NCBI GenBank assembly: GCA_018304205.1
Contig: JAGVWR010000020.1
Span: 1-25,316, forward strand
From: Candidatus Pacearchaeota archaeon
Lineage (GTDB): Archaea > Nanobdellota > Nanobdellia > Pacearchaeales > GW2011-AR1
Length of the DNA stretch: 25,316 bases
Reading direction: 5' to 3'
Position 1 is the first letter of the stretch, and each line of letters starts with the position of its first letter. Under the pieces are notes generated by a model. The model worked only from the letters and a program-made list of their open reading frames with translations. It had not been told where the DNA came from and ran no database searches. Below, in pieces: positions 7,869 to 16,768 of the stretch. The position numbers and the translations under genes are program-made.

Positions 7869-9393
7869 GTAGTTTTATAACATCCTTAATTAGATAAAGA
7901 TCTTCTTTTCTTAATGCTTTAAGAATAAATAAAGATGCAAAATAAATAACTGCTCCAACCAATATTAAGATTATTCCATTTATTATTCCAACATTGACAT
8001 TACTTTTAATATAAAGTATGGCTAGAGACATAACTATTGCTGCAATTAATGGTTTAATTATAACATACCCATTAACTTTTATGTTAAGTCTTGTTCTAGA
8101 CATAATTCCTATTCCAATACTATATACCAACCAGCTAATAAGGCTTGCAAGAGCAACACCAGTTATAACTAAATTAGTTGAATAATTTAAGAATATTTTA
8201 ATGAATATAAAGTTAAGAATTATATCTAAAATTATAACTCCTATCAAAAGAGAAAGATAATCTTTAGGTCTTTCTTTTGTTAAGAATAAATATACAAAAA
8301 GACTTACTTGAACTCCTAGAATTATCAGGAAAGCGAGAACATAAAGAGGCCATTTAGCATCAATATATTCTACTCCAAATATAAATGTCAAGAAATAATT
8401 TCCTAGTATTGCTAATCCAAATGAGATAGGTACAGCAACAATCATAGTATATCTAAATACCCTGTTAAACGCTCTCTGAAGCTGTTTATCCTTCATTTTT
8501 ATGAACAAAGGCAATAATACCGTTCCAAACCCAAGTAAACCAGCAATACTTGAAGATAATGTAAAGGCCGCCCTATAAAGTCCTATTGACTCAGCGCTAT
8601 CTATGAAATAACCAAGCATTATTGTATCAATATTCCCTAAAATAACAAAAGATATAGAAGTTATGGTAAAGTAACTTATGAAATTGTTAATTCTTTTCTT
8701 ATCAAATTCTTTTATTTTATCAGATTTTTCAAATAAATAAGGAGAATATTTGTATACGTTTGCTATAACAAATATCAAAGTAATAAGTGATGCAAATGTA
8801 AGCGCAACAAATATATGAGATAAAGGGCTTGTAGGTCTTATAACATAAAAGACTCCCAATATTAAAACAATTCTTAATATTTGATATAATGTTTCCTTTT
8901 GAGCGACATATTTAACTTTCTTTGCAGCAAAAAAGTATGAACTAAAGAAACTATCTAAAGAAAATACAAACACATATAATATTGCAAATAAAAGAGGAAT
9001 AAATATCACTGGTTTCTTAAAGAAATATACAGAAAGAGGATATGCCGCTATTCCAAGTATAACTAAGAAACTAATTAATATGACAAGTTTTAATTTAAGA
9101 ATATACTTAAAGAAATTTCTCGCCTTTGCTTTTTTCTCTAATGTTTCTGATAAATATCTTATGAGAGACTCATTTATTCCCCTTTCAGAAAGTACTGTAA
9201 ATGTAAGGGCAATAGACAAGATCAGATTGTAAAGTCCAAACCCTTCAGGAAGAAGAAATCTAGCTATTATAATAGTAAAAATTAACGCCCCAGCTCTTTG
9301 AAAAATCAAAGCAAAAAAATTCCATATAGAACCGCTTAGCGCCTGAATAGTGAAGCTTTCCCTCTTTTCTTTCATATTTATTCTAGTTTTCAT
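7861..9393 (-). CDS. polysaccharide/lipid-linked oligosaccharide flippase (Wzx/RfbX, MATE/MVF superfamily)
   Basis: The 510-residue protein is nearly all membrane helices (about 12-14). The opening, SGSIWNFFALIFQRAGALIFTIIIARFLLPEGFGLYNLILSI in part (residues 20-62), is characteristic of polysaccharide biosynthesis flippases, with L-x-P-x-x-F-G-x-Y. These proteins turn lipid-linked glycans from the cytoplasmic to the outer face, which fits a position inside a glycosyltransferase cluster. The ATG at 9393 lies 6 bp after the stop of the GT-C gene, so both are in one transcript. A second ATG six codons in is an alternative start. Confidence 0.88.
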   Translation of the reverse strand: MKTRINMKEKRESFTIQALSGSIWNFFALIFQRAGALIFTIIIARFLLPEGFGLYNLILSIALTFTVLSERGINESLIRYLSETLEKKAKARNFFKYILKLKLVILISFLVILGIAAYPLSVYFFKKPVIFIPLLFAILYVFVFSLDSFFSSYFFAAKKVKYVAQKETLYQILRIVLILGVFYVIRPTSPLSHIFVALTFASLITLIFVIANVYKYSPYLFEKSDKIKEFDKKRINNFISYFTITSISFVILGNIDTIMLGYFIDSAESIGLYRAAFTLSSSIAGLLGFGTVLLPLFIKMKDKQLQRAFNRVFRYTMIVAVPISFGLAILGNYFLTFIFGVEYIDAKWPLYVLAFLIILGVQVSLFVYLFLTKERPKDYLSLLIGVIILDIILNFIFIKIFLNYSTNLVITGVALASLISWLVYSIGIGIMSRTRLNIKVNGYVIIKPLIAAIVMSLAILYIKSNVNVGIINGIILILVGAVIYFASLFILKALRKEDLYLIKDVIKLLR

Positions 9394-9399
9394 GCATTT

Positions 9400-10890
9400 T
9401 TATGCCTTTTCAAACACCCTTAACTTATCATATTCCTTAACAAGTTCAAATCCTTCCAAATCAATATCCTCTTCAAGACTTATAGCATACTTTATAGCTT
9501 CGTAATCAGTTTTATCATTAGAATTCTTCCCTATGCCTATTTCAATCCACACCTCTCTTCTTTCCTCTATTTTAGCTCTAGAACTTATTCTTTTCTTTAT
9601 TATTTCGCTATTATTTTCAAGATAAAGATTATAATCTTCTATACTTACAAATTCCTTAAGTTGGTCTCCCCAGTATAAGTGAGCTAAATACCTATAATCA
9701 TCATTATTATTTCCAACTACAAATATCTCATTTGCATAATCTTTCTCTATTTTTTCTAGGTCTTTAACAATAATCTTTTCTGTTGGAGGATAGTTTAGAT
9801 TTAAACTATTAAATTCCGTTATAGCTGTCTGAAGATATTTACCATTTTCTATTTCATATATACCTTGAATAACGTAAGGAGTAATTACAAGTAAACTAAG
9901 TATTATAAATATAATAATCTGAATCTTAAATTGTTTATCGCTTAATTTATTCCCAATAAGAATTAATATTATCGGTGCAATTACAAGCAATAATCTTATT
10001 TGAGGGTTAGTTAGTATGAATAGCAAAGTGAGAACAAGAAAAACAACAATTGCCTTATTTTTCACAAAATTTTCTTTCTTTAATAATAAATAAGAATAAA
10101 ATGGAACAAATATTAGAACTATTATCCTATCTAAAATAGTGGAAGAAAATCCCTGATTATAAGTCCCATTATACAAAAAGAATATTGCTGCACTCGATAT
10201 ATGCTTTATCAAACTATAAAATGCAAATCCATAAACCATCTGATCAACTATCAAAGCTGGTAAAAATCCCACGAATAATGATAACAGGAATATCCAGGTA
10301 CTATAAAACTTCTTATTATAAAAGAAAGTTATTAAGAAAAAGAAAGAAAGATATAGTACAGTTGTCCAAAATGCAGAAGCTAATCCAACCAAGAGTCCGG
10401 AGTAAATCAAATACCTTATTTTACCTTTATCAGTTTCTTTGCTATCCTTATTATATTTATCAATAAAATAATAAGCCCAAAGGAAAAGAAGAGCGGATAA
10501 AGGTACCGGACTTATCCAAGGAGTCACGTACCATATTAGAGGCAAAAATAGAGCAAGAATTAAAGTTCTTTTATCTTTTCCAGATATATAATATATGGAT
10601 AGAATTAAGAGAATAAGGAAAAATACAGAAGAGAATTTTATAAGAAAGAAACTATCAGTTAAAGCAACGTACGGGCTAAGCATTAATCCATAAAGAATTG
10701 AATGCGAAGCTCTTTGTTTTGCGGCATAATCTCCTGCAAAAAACTTAGCAGTATCGGTATAATCTTTTATATCTGTAGCATCAAGAACATCATGTGGAAC
10801 TGTAATAAATGCAAGAATTATCATTAATAAAATAAATACTCCAATGAGAATTTTTGGATGTTTTAGTTTGTTTTCTTCTTTCTTTTTCAT
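9400..10890 (-). CDS. polytopic membrane glycosyltransferase, GT-C type (GT39/ArnT-like)
   Basis: The 496-residue protein has one N-terminal helix (about 14-32), a loop with DATDIKDYTDTAKFF (37-51) and RASHSILYGLML (60-71), then about ten helices and a soluble C-terminal part from about residue 340. This is the layout of GT-C transferases: acidic first loop, then a short motif before the second helix. Sequence motifs are weaker than in the 5404 gene, so the family call rests mostly on architecture and context. It is the upstream partner of the flippase gene and is probably active on the outer face. Its own TATA box lies about 27 bp upstream of the ATG. Confidence 0.65.
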   Translation of the reverse strand: MKKKEENKLKHPKILIGVFILLMIILAFITVPHDVLDATDIKDYTDTAKFFAGDYAAKQRASHSILYGLMLSPYVALTDSFFLIKFSSVFFLILLILSIYYISGKDKRTLILALFLPLIWYVTPWISPVPLSALLFLWAYYFIDKYNKDSKETDKGKIRYLIYSGLLVGLASAFWTTVLYLSFFFLITFFYNKKFYSTWIFLLSLFVGFLPALIVDQMVYGFAFYSLIKHISSAAIFFLYNGTYNQGFSSTILDRIIVLIFVPFYSYLLLKKENFVKNKAIVVFLVLTLLFILTNPQIRLLLVIAPIILILIGNKLSDKQFKIQIIIFIILSLLVITPYVIQGIYEIENGKYLQTAITEFNSLNLNYPPTEKIIVKDLEKIEKDYANEIFVVGNNNDDYRYLAHLYWGDQLKEFVSIEDYNLYLENNSEIIKKRISSRAKIEERREVWIEIGIGKNSNDKTDYEAIKYAISLEEDIDLEGFELVKEYDKLRVFEKA

Positions 10891-10912
10891 ATATAAAAAA
10901 ATTATGAGTTTT

Positions 10913-10921
10913 ATTTAAATA
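10913..10921 (-). promoter_or_regulatory. TATA-like box for the GT-C/flippase operon
   Basis: On the minus strand the core reads ATTTAAATA, centred about 27 bp upstream of the ATG at 10890. It sits in the 39-bp gap after the preceding methyltransferase stop, so the operon can start independently. Confidence 0.5.
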
Positions 10922-10929
10922 TTAGCTAA

Positions 10930-11619
10930 TTACACTTTTTCGCAGACAACTAAATTTGTCATAGGAAAATAGAAAGGAAATCTATGATATTTGTTTATTC
11001 TAAAGTTTTTTCTTAATAATCCTAAAATATACTTAGGATCATAATCAAATAAGGTTACCTCTTTTTCAATGTCGGTATTAACTCCAAGAATTTTTACTAG
11101 AGGATAAACCTTTTTTCTTAGTTTTTCATTAGGAAATGTCAAAAATAATTTTCCTCCTTTCTTTAAAACTCTTGACATTTCTTTAAAACCTTTATCAATA
11201 TTCGGAGCGTGCTCAATTACTTCAGTACAAACAATAATCTCAAAAAAATCTTCTTTAAACGGCATCTTTTGAAGAAATGCCTTCTTAAGAACAATTTTAG
11301 TATCTATTTTTCTCTTTTCTTTTACCTTTTCTATTTTTCTCTTAAATTCTTTTAGTGCCTCATCAACAATATCTATCCCATAAAATTCTTTTGGATGTTT
11401 AGCCAATAGTTTGAAAGCGACATAACCTGCCTCGCAGCCTATATCAAGTACTCTTTTACCCCTAATATCCCCAATTTCCATTAAAAGCTTCTTTACTCTT
11501 AGCCTGGAAGGATACCCTGCAATTTTATTTTTGTAGAAATCTTTCATAGGTTCTTTTTCGTACTCTAATTTTGCAGCCTTAACAGAATTTTCTATCTCGC
11601 TGTCGAGCGTATTTTCCAT
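10930..11619 (-). CDS. class I SAM-dependent methyltransferase
   Basis: The 229-residue protein has motif I as VLDIGCEAGYVAFKLL (57-72), motif II YGIDIVDEAL (80-89), and CTEVIEHAPN (131-140) followed by SRVLKKGGKLFLTFPN (149-164). The E-V-I-E-H pattern is typical of Methyltransf_11/UbiE-like enzymes acting on small molecules, lipids or sugars. It is transcribed away from the GT2 gene at 11671 from a shared 51-bp spacer, and precedes the GT-C/flippase pair. Substrate unknown; glycan or glycolipid modification is inferred from context. Confidence 0.82.
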   Translation of the reverse strand: MENTLDSEIENSVKAAKLEYEKEPMKDFYKNKIAGYPSRLRVKKLLMEIGDIRGKRVLDIGCEAGYVAFKLLAKHPKEFYGIDIVDEALKEFKRKIEKVKEKRKIDTKIVLKKAFLQKMPFKEDFFEIIVCTEVIEHAPNIDKGFKEMSRVLKKGGKLFLTFPNEKLRKKVYPLVKILGVNTDIEKEVTLFDYDPKYILGLLRKNFRINKYHRFPFYFPMTNLVVCEKV

Positions 11620-11642
11620 GTCTCGCCCGAATAGAATAAAGT

Positions 11643-11650
11643 ATTTAAAG
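11643..11650. promoter_or_regulatory. shared palindromic TATA box driving two divergent leaderless genes
   Basis: The 51 bp between the start codons at 11619 (minus) and 11671 (plus) contain one strong TATA-like element, TTTAAA at 11644-11649. It is its own reverse complement and lies about 25 bp from the plus start and 27 bp from the minus start. No second AT-rich box at suitable spacing is visible, so the same element probably serves both directions. Confidence 0.55.
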
Positions 11651-11670
11651 ATAACTTTAATCTGCCATTC

Positions 11671-12459
11671 ATGGTCAGGTATGTATGTGTTGGTTATGGT
11701 AGAAAAAAGACATTAAGCTCTGCAACTCCCCCATTTGGTGTAAAAAGAGACGTTTCTATAATTCTCCCAACATATAACGAGGAAGATAATATAGAAAAAC
11801 TAGTAGAAGGTTTAAGAAAAGAATTTAGAGACTTAAATTACGAGATAGTTATTTTGGACGATAATTCTAAAGATAAAACTCCAGAGATTATAGACAAACT
11901 AGCAAAGAAAGGAGATGTTTTAGCAATTCATAGATTTGATAAAAAAGGTTATTTTGAGGCATATATCGATGCAATAGATATTGCTCATGGAACTTACGTT
12001 ATAACAATGGATTCTGATTTCTCTCATCCTCCAGAAATTGCAAGATCTTTTTGGAATTATAAAGATAAAGCAGATATAATTTCTGGTTCTAGATACATGA
12101 AAGAGGGAGGCATGAAAGCTCCTTTCCTAAGAAAATTTGGTTCAGAGGGTCTTAACTATGTCTGCGCAAAAATAATAGGCCTAAAAGAAACAGACATAGC
12201 CGGAGAGTTCCATCTAATGAAAAAAAGTAAATTTAAAAAAATAAAATTCAAATATCAGCCAGTATTCGGAGAATTTGACTTTGAATGGCTTTATAGAGCA
12301 AAAAAGAAAGGTTTTACAGTTAAAGAAATTCCATTCACATATAAATTCAGAGATAAAGGTGAATCAGCAATGGGTTCTGGAGCAGCAGACGCAAAGAAAC
12401 TTGCTAAATTCGCTTTCGCATATCTGAAAATGGCTTTCAGACTAAGGTTTAAAGGATAA
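11671..12459 (+). CDS. GT2 glycosyltransferase, dolichyl-phosphate mannose synthase (DPM1)-like
   Basis: After about 26 poorly conserved residues the 262-residue protein shows DVSIILPTYNEEDNI (27-41), LDDNSKDKT (62-70) and the metal/donor motif MDSDFSHPPE (113-122), almost diagnostic for DPM1-like polyprenyl-phosphate sugar transferases. The later GSRYMKEGG and FDFEWLYRAKKKG stretches also fit. It has no membrane helix, as in catalytic DPM1. It probably makes a dolichyl-phosphate sugar used by the GT-C enzymes nearby. The leaderless-type spacing to the shared TATA box supports the ATG at 11671. The stop abuts the convergent epimerase gene with no spacer. Confidence 0.88.
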   Translation: MVRYVCVGYGRKKTLSSATPPFGVKRDVSIILPTYNEEDNIEKLVEGLRKEFRDLNYEIVILDDNSKDKTPEIIDKLAKKGDVLAIHRFDKKGYFEAYIDAIDIAHGTYVITMDSDFSHPPEIARSFWNYKDKADIISGSRYMKEGGMKAPFLRKFGSEGLNYVCAKIIGLKETDIAGEFHLMKKSKFKKIKFKYQPVFGEFDFEWLYRAKKKGFTVKEIPFTYKFRDKGESAMGSGAADAKKLAKFAFAYLKMAFRLRFKG

Positions 12460-13437
12460 TCAATTAAATTTGCTTTTGTACCAATCAAAAGTTTTTCTTA
12501 ATCCCTCTTCCAAACTTACCTCTGGAACAAAACCAAGCTGTTGAAGTTTTGTCGTATCTGGACATCTTCTCATAACGCTCCCCTTAGGAGATTCATGTAT
12601 TTTTATTTCTGGATTTACGTTAACTATCTCAAATAATTTTTTAGATAAATCTAGTATTTTTATTTCGTTATCGCTTCTTCCAATATGAATTGTCTTTCCA
12701 TTTGTTTCGCTGGATTCCATTACCATTCTTGTAGCTTTAACTCCATCATCGATATAACAGAAAGTTCTCGTTTCTTGCCCACCGTATATTTTGAATGGAT
12801 TTTCATTTTTTACTATTCTTTCAATAAATTGAGGAATTACATGTTCATTTCCCATTCTAGGACCATAGATGTTATGATATCTTATTATAACAAAATTTTT
12901 CATACTGTACGCCTTAGCCCAGGAATATATCGCGACTTCACTTAACATTTTACTTGCTCCATAACTCCATCTCACATTGCTTGGATCTTCGACTACTAAA
13001 GGTACATTTTCATGTGTTGGAATAGGAAACTTATCTCCTAGCAAATTTAGTGTGCCAGAATAAGCTTCCGAGCTTGAAGAGAATAATATCTTGCCTTTCT
13101 TTTGCTTCACAAACCAGTCTAAAACATTTATTGTCCCAATAATTCCAACCTTTAGTACTTTATCAGGAATATTATAGAAATTTTCAGTCCCATTTATTGC
13201 AGCTAAATGATAAACATAATCATAATCTAAATCAAGCTTGTCAAATGTTTCTGTCTTTATAATATCTCCCTGAATGAATTTTACGTTTGGTTTCTCCACT
13301 AATTTTTTAAATTCTTCATCAAAAGAACCTCTTGCAAAGTTATCAAGGATAGTTACTTCATAATTATCATTAGCCAAATTATTTGCTAAGTGTAGTCCGA
13401 TAAATCCAGCCCCCCCAGTTATTAATACTTTTTTCAC
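12460..13437 (-). CDS. NAD-dependent nucleotide-sugar epimerase/dehydratase/decarboxylase (extended SDR)
   Basis: This 325-residue enzyme starts with GTG and immediately has ITGGAGFIGLHL (6-17), LDN at 31-33 for NAD ribose, YHLAA (76-80), the Ser/Thr site SSSSEAYS (120-127), and Tyr159/Lys163 of YxxxK. IRYHNIYGPRMG near 185 is typical of the dTDP-glucose dehydratase and UDP-xylose synthase branch. Together with the aminotransferase and dehydrogenase next door it likely shapes a nucleotide sugar, but the exact reaction is open. The GTG start is supported by a TATA-like box 25 bp upstream and the lack of an earlier in-frame ATG near the Rossmann motif. Confidence 0.85.
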   Translation of the reverse strand: MKKVLITGGAGFIGLHLANNLANDNYEVTILDNFARGSFDEEFKKLVEKPNVKFIQGDIIKTETFDKLDLDYDYVYHLAAINGTENFYNIPDKVLKVGIIGTINVLDWFVKQKKGKILFSSSSEAYSGTLNLLGDKFPIPTHENVPLVVEDPSNVRWSYGASKMLSEVAIYSWAKAYSMKNFVIIRYHNIYGPRMGNEHVIPQFIERIVKNENPFKIYGGQETRTFCYIDDGVKATRMVMESSETNGKTIHIGRSDNEIKILDLSKKLFEIVNVNPEIKIHESPKGSVMRRCPDTTKLQQLGFVPEVSLEEGLRKTFDWYKSKFN

Positions 13438-13457
13438 TATAATGGCCAGATATAAAT

Positions 13458-13466
13458 GTTTATAAG
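13458..13466 (-). promoter_or_regulatory. TATA-like box for the epimerase gene with GTG start at 13437
   Basis: On the minus strand the core is CTTATAAAC, centred about 25 bp upstream of the GTG, consistent with a leaderless transcript. A second AT-rich stretch closer to the gene is too near to be the TATA box. Confidence 0.45.
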
Positions 13467-13500
13467 TATTTCTAACGCTAGATTTTAATGATTAATGACG

Positions 13501-13509
13501 ATATAAAGG
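13501..13509 (+). promoter_or_regulatory. TATA-like box for the aminotransferase-dehydrogenase operon
   Basis: ATATAAAGG is centred about 32 bp upstream of the ATG at 13537, predicting a leader of only a few bases. Confidence 0.45.
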
Positions 13510-13536
13510 GGAATTGTCATTCATAAAAGTAGTAAA

Positions 13537-14640
13537 ATGGAAATAAAAGAAAAAATACCTGTTGCAAATACTTTCATAGGGGAAGAAGAAGCTAAAGCTG
13601 CTTATGATGTAATAAAGTCTGGTTGGCTTAGTTCTGGTCCTAAAGTAAAGGAATTTGAAGTAGAATTCGCGAAAGAAGTTGGGGCAAAACATGCAATAGC
13701 AGTAAATAACGGGACTTCTGCATTACATGTATCTCTTGCAGCATTAGGAATAAAAGAAGGAGACGAAGTAATAATACCAACTTTGACTTTTATTTCAACA
13801 GCTAATTCTGTTCTTTATCAAAATGCCACTCCAGTATTAGCAGAATGTGATCCTAAAACTTATAACATTACTCCAGAAGAAATAGAAAGAAGAATAACGA
13901 AAAAAACCAAAGCAATAATTCCAGTAGATATGAATGGCATGCCAATTGATTACGATTCAATTTTAGAAGTTGCAAAAAAACATAATCTGAGAGTAATAGC
14001 AGATAGTGCAGAAAGTTTGGGATCAACATACAAGGGAAGAAAAGTAGGTTCAATAGCACCCATCCACATTTTTAGTTTTTTCCCAAATAAAAACATTACA
14101 ACAGGAGAAGGTGGAATGATAACTACAAATGATGATGAATTAGCTAAGAAGATGAGGGTAATTATGAATCAAGGGCAGGATTATAGATATCACCATGTAG
14201 AGTTAGGATATAATTATAGAATGACCAATTTTCAAGCAGCAATAGGTTTAGAACAATTAAAGAGATTAAAAAAGGTTATTTCTGAAAAACAAAAATTAGC
14301 TGAGAAATATAATTTAGCATTTAAAGATGATAAAAATATAAGAATTCCTTTTGTTCCAGAATACGTGACGCAGCACGCATGGTACATGTATACAATTTCA
14401 GTACCAAACCTAAACAGGGATGAAATAGTAAAACAACTAGAATTGCAAAATATAGAAACGAGATTAAGTTTCCCTCCAGTGCATATTCAGCCATATTATC
14501 AAGAGAGATTTAATTATATGAATGACATGTTACCTGTCAGTCTTAAGGCGTGGAAAGATCTTATAGACATACCTATCTGGGTAGGCATAGGTGAAAAGCA
14601 AGATTATGTAATACAAAAAATAAAGGAGTATTGTAAATAA
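13537..14640 (+). CDS. DegT/DnrJ/EryC1/StrS family sugar aminotransferase (PLP-dependent)
   Basis: The 367-residue length is normal. Landmarks in order: SGWLSSGPKVKEFE (28-41), the PLP phosphate loop NNGTSAL (57-63), PTLTFISTANSV (81-92), ADSAES with Asp156 that contacts the pyridine nitrogen, and SFFPNKNITTGEGG with the Schiff-base Lys185. FPPVHIQPYY near residue 315 is the typical late motif. The family transfers an amino group to a 3- or 4-keto nucleotide sugar (perosamine, bacillosamine or ArnB-type reactions). Its keto substrate could come from one of the SDR enzymes here. It is followed after 2 bp by the sugar dehydrogenase, so the two act together. Confidence 0.9.
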   Translation: MEIKEKIPVANTFIGEEEAKAAYDVIKSGWLSSGPKVKEFEVEFAKEVGAKHAIAVNNGTSALHVSLAALGIKEGDEVIIPTLTFISTANSVLYQNATPVLAECDPKTYNITPEEIERRITKKTKAIIPVDMNGMPIDYDSILEVAKKHNLRVIADSAESLGSTYKGRKVGSIAPIHIFSFFPNKNITTGEGGMITTNDDELAKKMRVIMNQGQDYRYHHVELGYNYRMTNFQAAIGLEQLKRLKKVISEKQKLAEKYNLAFKDDKNIRIPFVPEYVTQHAWYMYTISVPNLNRDEIVKQLELQNIETRLSFPPVHIQPYYQERFNYMNDMLPVSLKAWKDLIDIPIWVGIGEKQDYVIQKIKEYCK

Positions 14641-14642
14641 AA

Positions 14643-15980
14643 ATGACTGAATTAAAAGAGACAATAGCGGTATTTGGTTTAGGTTATATCGGCCTGCCAT
14701 TCACTGCAGCTTTAGCTAACGTAGGTTACAAAATGATAGGCGTAGATATTGATGCAAACAGAATTGAAAAATTAAAAAAAGGAGAGGTTCCATTTTATGA
14801 ACCTGGCCTAAAAGAAGGACTTGATTCACATAAAGATAGAATAGAATATACTGTAGATAGCGACTATGCAGTAAAAAACGCAGACACTTTATTTTTAACT
14901 GTAGGCACTCCCCTTCTTGAGAATGATCATCCAGATTTCTCTCAAATTGATGCATCAATAGAGTCGATAGGAAAAAATATTAGGCCAGGACAATTGATAG
15001 TGTTAAAATCAACTGTTGTCATAGGTACAACAGAAGAAAGAGTTGCCCCGATGTTAGAAAAGTTTTCAGGAATGAAAGTAGGAACGGATTTCTTTTTGGC
15101 TTTCTGCCCAGAAAGAACAATAGAAGGTCTTGCATTGCATGAAATTTATCATCTCCCAAAAATAATTGGGGGAGTAAATAAAGAAAGTTCAATTAAAGCA
15201 GATAAAATATTAAGAAGACTTGGGGGAAAAACAACAGTTGTATCTTCTCCAAGAGTTGCAGAGATGTGTAAATTAGTAGATAATCTTTACAGAGCAACAA
15301 ATATAGCCTTCGCAAATGAACTTGGAATGCTTTGTGAAAAGATGAACATTGATGCAAGAGAAGTAGCTTCAGCAGTAAATAATTCATACCCAAGAACAAC
15401 TATTTTTACTCCGGGACTTGGAGCAGACGGTCCGTGTTTGTCTAAAGATCCTCTCATTTTCAAGCATTCTGCAATGAAACACAATGTTTTAACGCCTTTA
15501 GTAGACGGTTGTGTCATTCAAAATAAATTTTCAACAATGAGAATAGCAAATATGGTAAAGGACCATATATTAAAGAATAATCTCAACGGTAAAAATCTAG
15601 CAATTCTAGGTTTAGCGTTTAAAGGTTTTCCAGAAACAGATGATTTGCGAGGTTCTCCAGCAAAGAAGATATTAGATTCATTAAATAAAGAAGGAATAAA
15701 ATTTGATTCAGTTAGAGTTTATGATCCATTAGTAAAGAATTTCATGAATTATCAGATATCAAAGAATATTTATCATGCTCTTGAGGGCTCTAATATAATT
15801 TTATTCTTAACAAACCATCCAAAAATTATGAATATAGATTTAGATCACATTTTAGATAAAATAAAGAAACCGGCTTTAATTTTAGATGCTTGGGGCAATC
15901 TAAATATAGAAGATTTACCTGAAGGAATAGATTATTTTAGAATAGGAAATGGAGTGAAAAAGTCTAGCAGAATTAATTAG
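14643..15980 (+). CDS. nucleotide-sugar 6-dehydrogenase, UDP-N-acetylmannosaminuronate dehydrogenase-like
   Basis: The 445-residue protein begins IAVFGLGYIGLPF (8-20), the NAD Rossmann motif of UDP-sugar dehydrogenases, then YEPGL (53-57), TVGTP (86-90) and STVVIGTT (121-128). FCPERTIEGLALHEI near 155 contains C-P-E-R, as in the WecC/WbpA branch that oxidises N-acetylated sugars, rather than the S-P-E-F of UDP-glucose dehydrogenase. The catalytic nucleophile is Cys265 in GPCLSKDP. The product would be a UDP-linked uronic acid. It shares an operon with the aminotransferase, hinting at an aminated or acetamido uronic acid in the glycan. The exact substrate is inferred. Confidence 0.87.
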   Translation: MTELKETIAVFGLGYIGLPFTAALANVGYKMIGVDIDANRIEKLKKGEVPFYEPGLKEGLDSHKDRIEYTVDSDYAVKNADTLFLTVGTPLLENDHPDFSQIDASIESIGKNIRPGQLIVLKSTVVIGTTEERVAPMLEKFSGMKVGTDFFLAFCPERTIEGLALHEIYHLPKIIGGVNKESSIKADKILRRLGGKTTVVSSPRVAEMCKLVDNLYRATNIAFANELGMLCEKMNIDAREVASAVNNSYPRTTIFTPGLGADGPCLSKDPLIFKHSAMKHNVLTPLVDGCVIQNKFSTMRIANMVKDHILKNNLNGKNLAILGLAFKGFPETDDLRGSPAKKILDSLNKEGIKFDSVRVYDPLVKNFMNYQISKNIYHALEGSNIILFLTNHPKIMNIDLDHILDKIKKPALILDAWGNLNIEDLPEGIDYFRIGNGVKKSSRIN

Positions 15981-15997
15981 CACAGAATAAGTATAAT

Positions 15998-16738
15998 TTA
16001 ATCAATTTTCTTATCTTTTGGAACTTTTATTTTGTAAGTTGCAGTTGTCTCTTCTGAGCATTGTTCACATTTAACTGTTTTAACTCTAAATTTTTTGTTT
16101 ATTTTTATTGGTACTCCAAAATTTATTCCTTTTAAACTAAGTAATACGTCATATTTTAGATATTCAGTACTTATATTTCTTCCAACTAAAGTCTTTACTG
16201 CAGGTTTCATTAAAAATGCAAATTTATCTATTAATAAAAAGTACAATTTCAAAGGCATTTTATTTGCAATAAATCTTGCCATTTTAACAATCTTGCCCTT
16301 TTCTTTTTGGAACAGAACAAGTACAGTTCCATTCGGTTTTGTAACTCTTAAAAATTCATTAATAACAACCCTAACCTCTTTTGGAGGGAGATAGAATATA
16401 GTTCCAACACATATTACTGCATCAAAACTAGAATCTTTAAATCTCCGCAAGTTTCTTATATCTCCTTGTATAAACTCCATTTTTTTAATATCTTTGTATC
16501 TGTTTTTTGCGGCATCAACACATTCTTTACTCAAATCAATACCAATAACCTTTCCAGCTCCTTTATCAACTAATATTTTAGAATAATCTCCAACTCTGCA
16601 TCCTGCATCAAGAATTATCTTGTTTTTTACATCTTTATCAGAAAAGTAAAAATCAAGTAGTTTCTTAACCTCTTTTGGATTTTGTAAATATTTTTTAGAA
16701 TAATCAAATACTTTCCCAGAATCTAACTTTTCAGACAT
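15998..16738 (-). CDS. class I SAM-dependent methyltransferase
   Basis: The 246-residue protein contains IILDAGCRVGDYSKIL (41-56), VIGIDLSKECVDAAKNR (64-80), QGDIRNL (91-97) and the post-I AVICVGTIFYLPP (107-119), a standard Methyltransf_11/25 layout. Motif I has Cys-Arg where Gly-x is common. A short C-terminal tail carries CEQCSEET, a single CxxC pair that could be structural. It is the last gene of the glycan region, convergent with the dehydrogenase gene, and divides a spacer with the small membrane protein at 16799. Substrate unknown; a glycan or lipid target is inferred from context. Confidence 0.8.
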   Translation of the reverse strand: MSEKLDSGKVFDYSKKYLQNPKEVKKLLDFYFSDKDVKNKIILDAGCRVGDYSKILVDKGAGKVIGIDLSKECVDAAKNRYKDIKKMEFIQGDIRNLRRFKDSSFDAVICVGTIFYLPPKEVRVVINEFLRVTKPNGTVLVLFQKEKGKIVKMARFIANKMPLKLYFLLIDKFAFLMKPAVKTLVGRNISTEYLKYDVLLSLKGINFGVPIKINKKFRVKTVKCEQCSEETTATYKIKVPKDKKID

Positions 16739-16756
16739 TATTTTACCATAATTATA

Positions 16757-16768
16757 CTCTATATAAAG
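16757..16768. promoter_or_regulatory. bidirectional TATA-like element between two divergent genes
   Basis: The core TATATAAA (plus) reads TTTATATA on the other strand. It is centred 25 bp upstream of the methyltransferase ATG at 16738 and about 35 bp upstream of the ATG at 16799 (23 bp upstream of an in-frame TTG at 16787). It is the only good box in the spacer. Confidence 0.45.

Noticed and set aside
14716..15517. Minus-strand frames opposite the sugar dehydrogenase
   Set aside because: Antisense shadows of a well-supported gene with all its family motifs on the plus strand.
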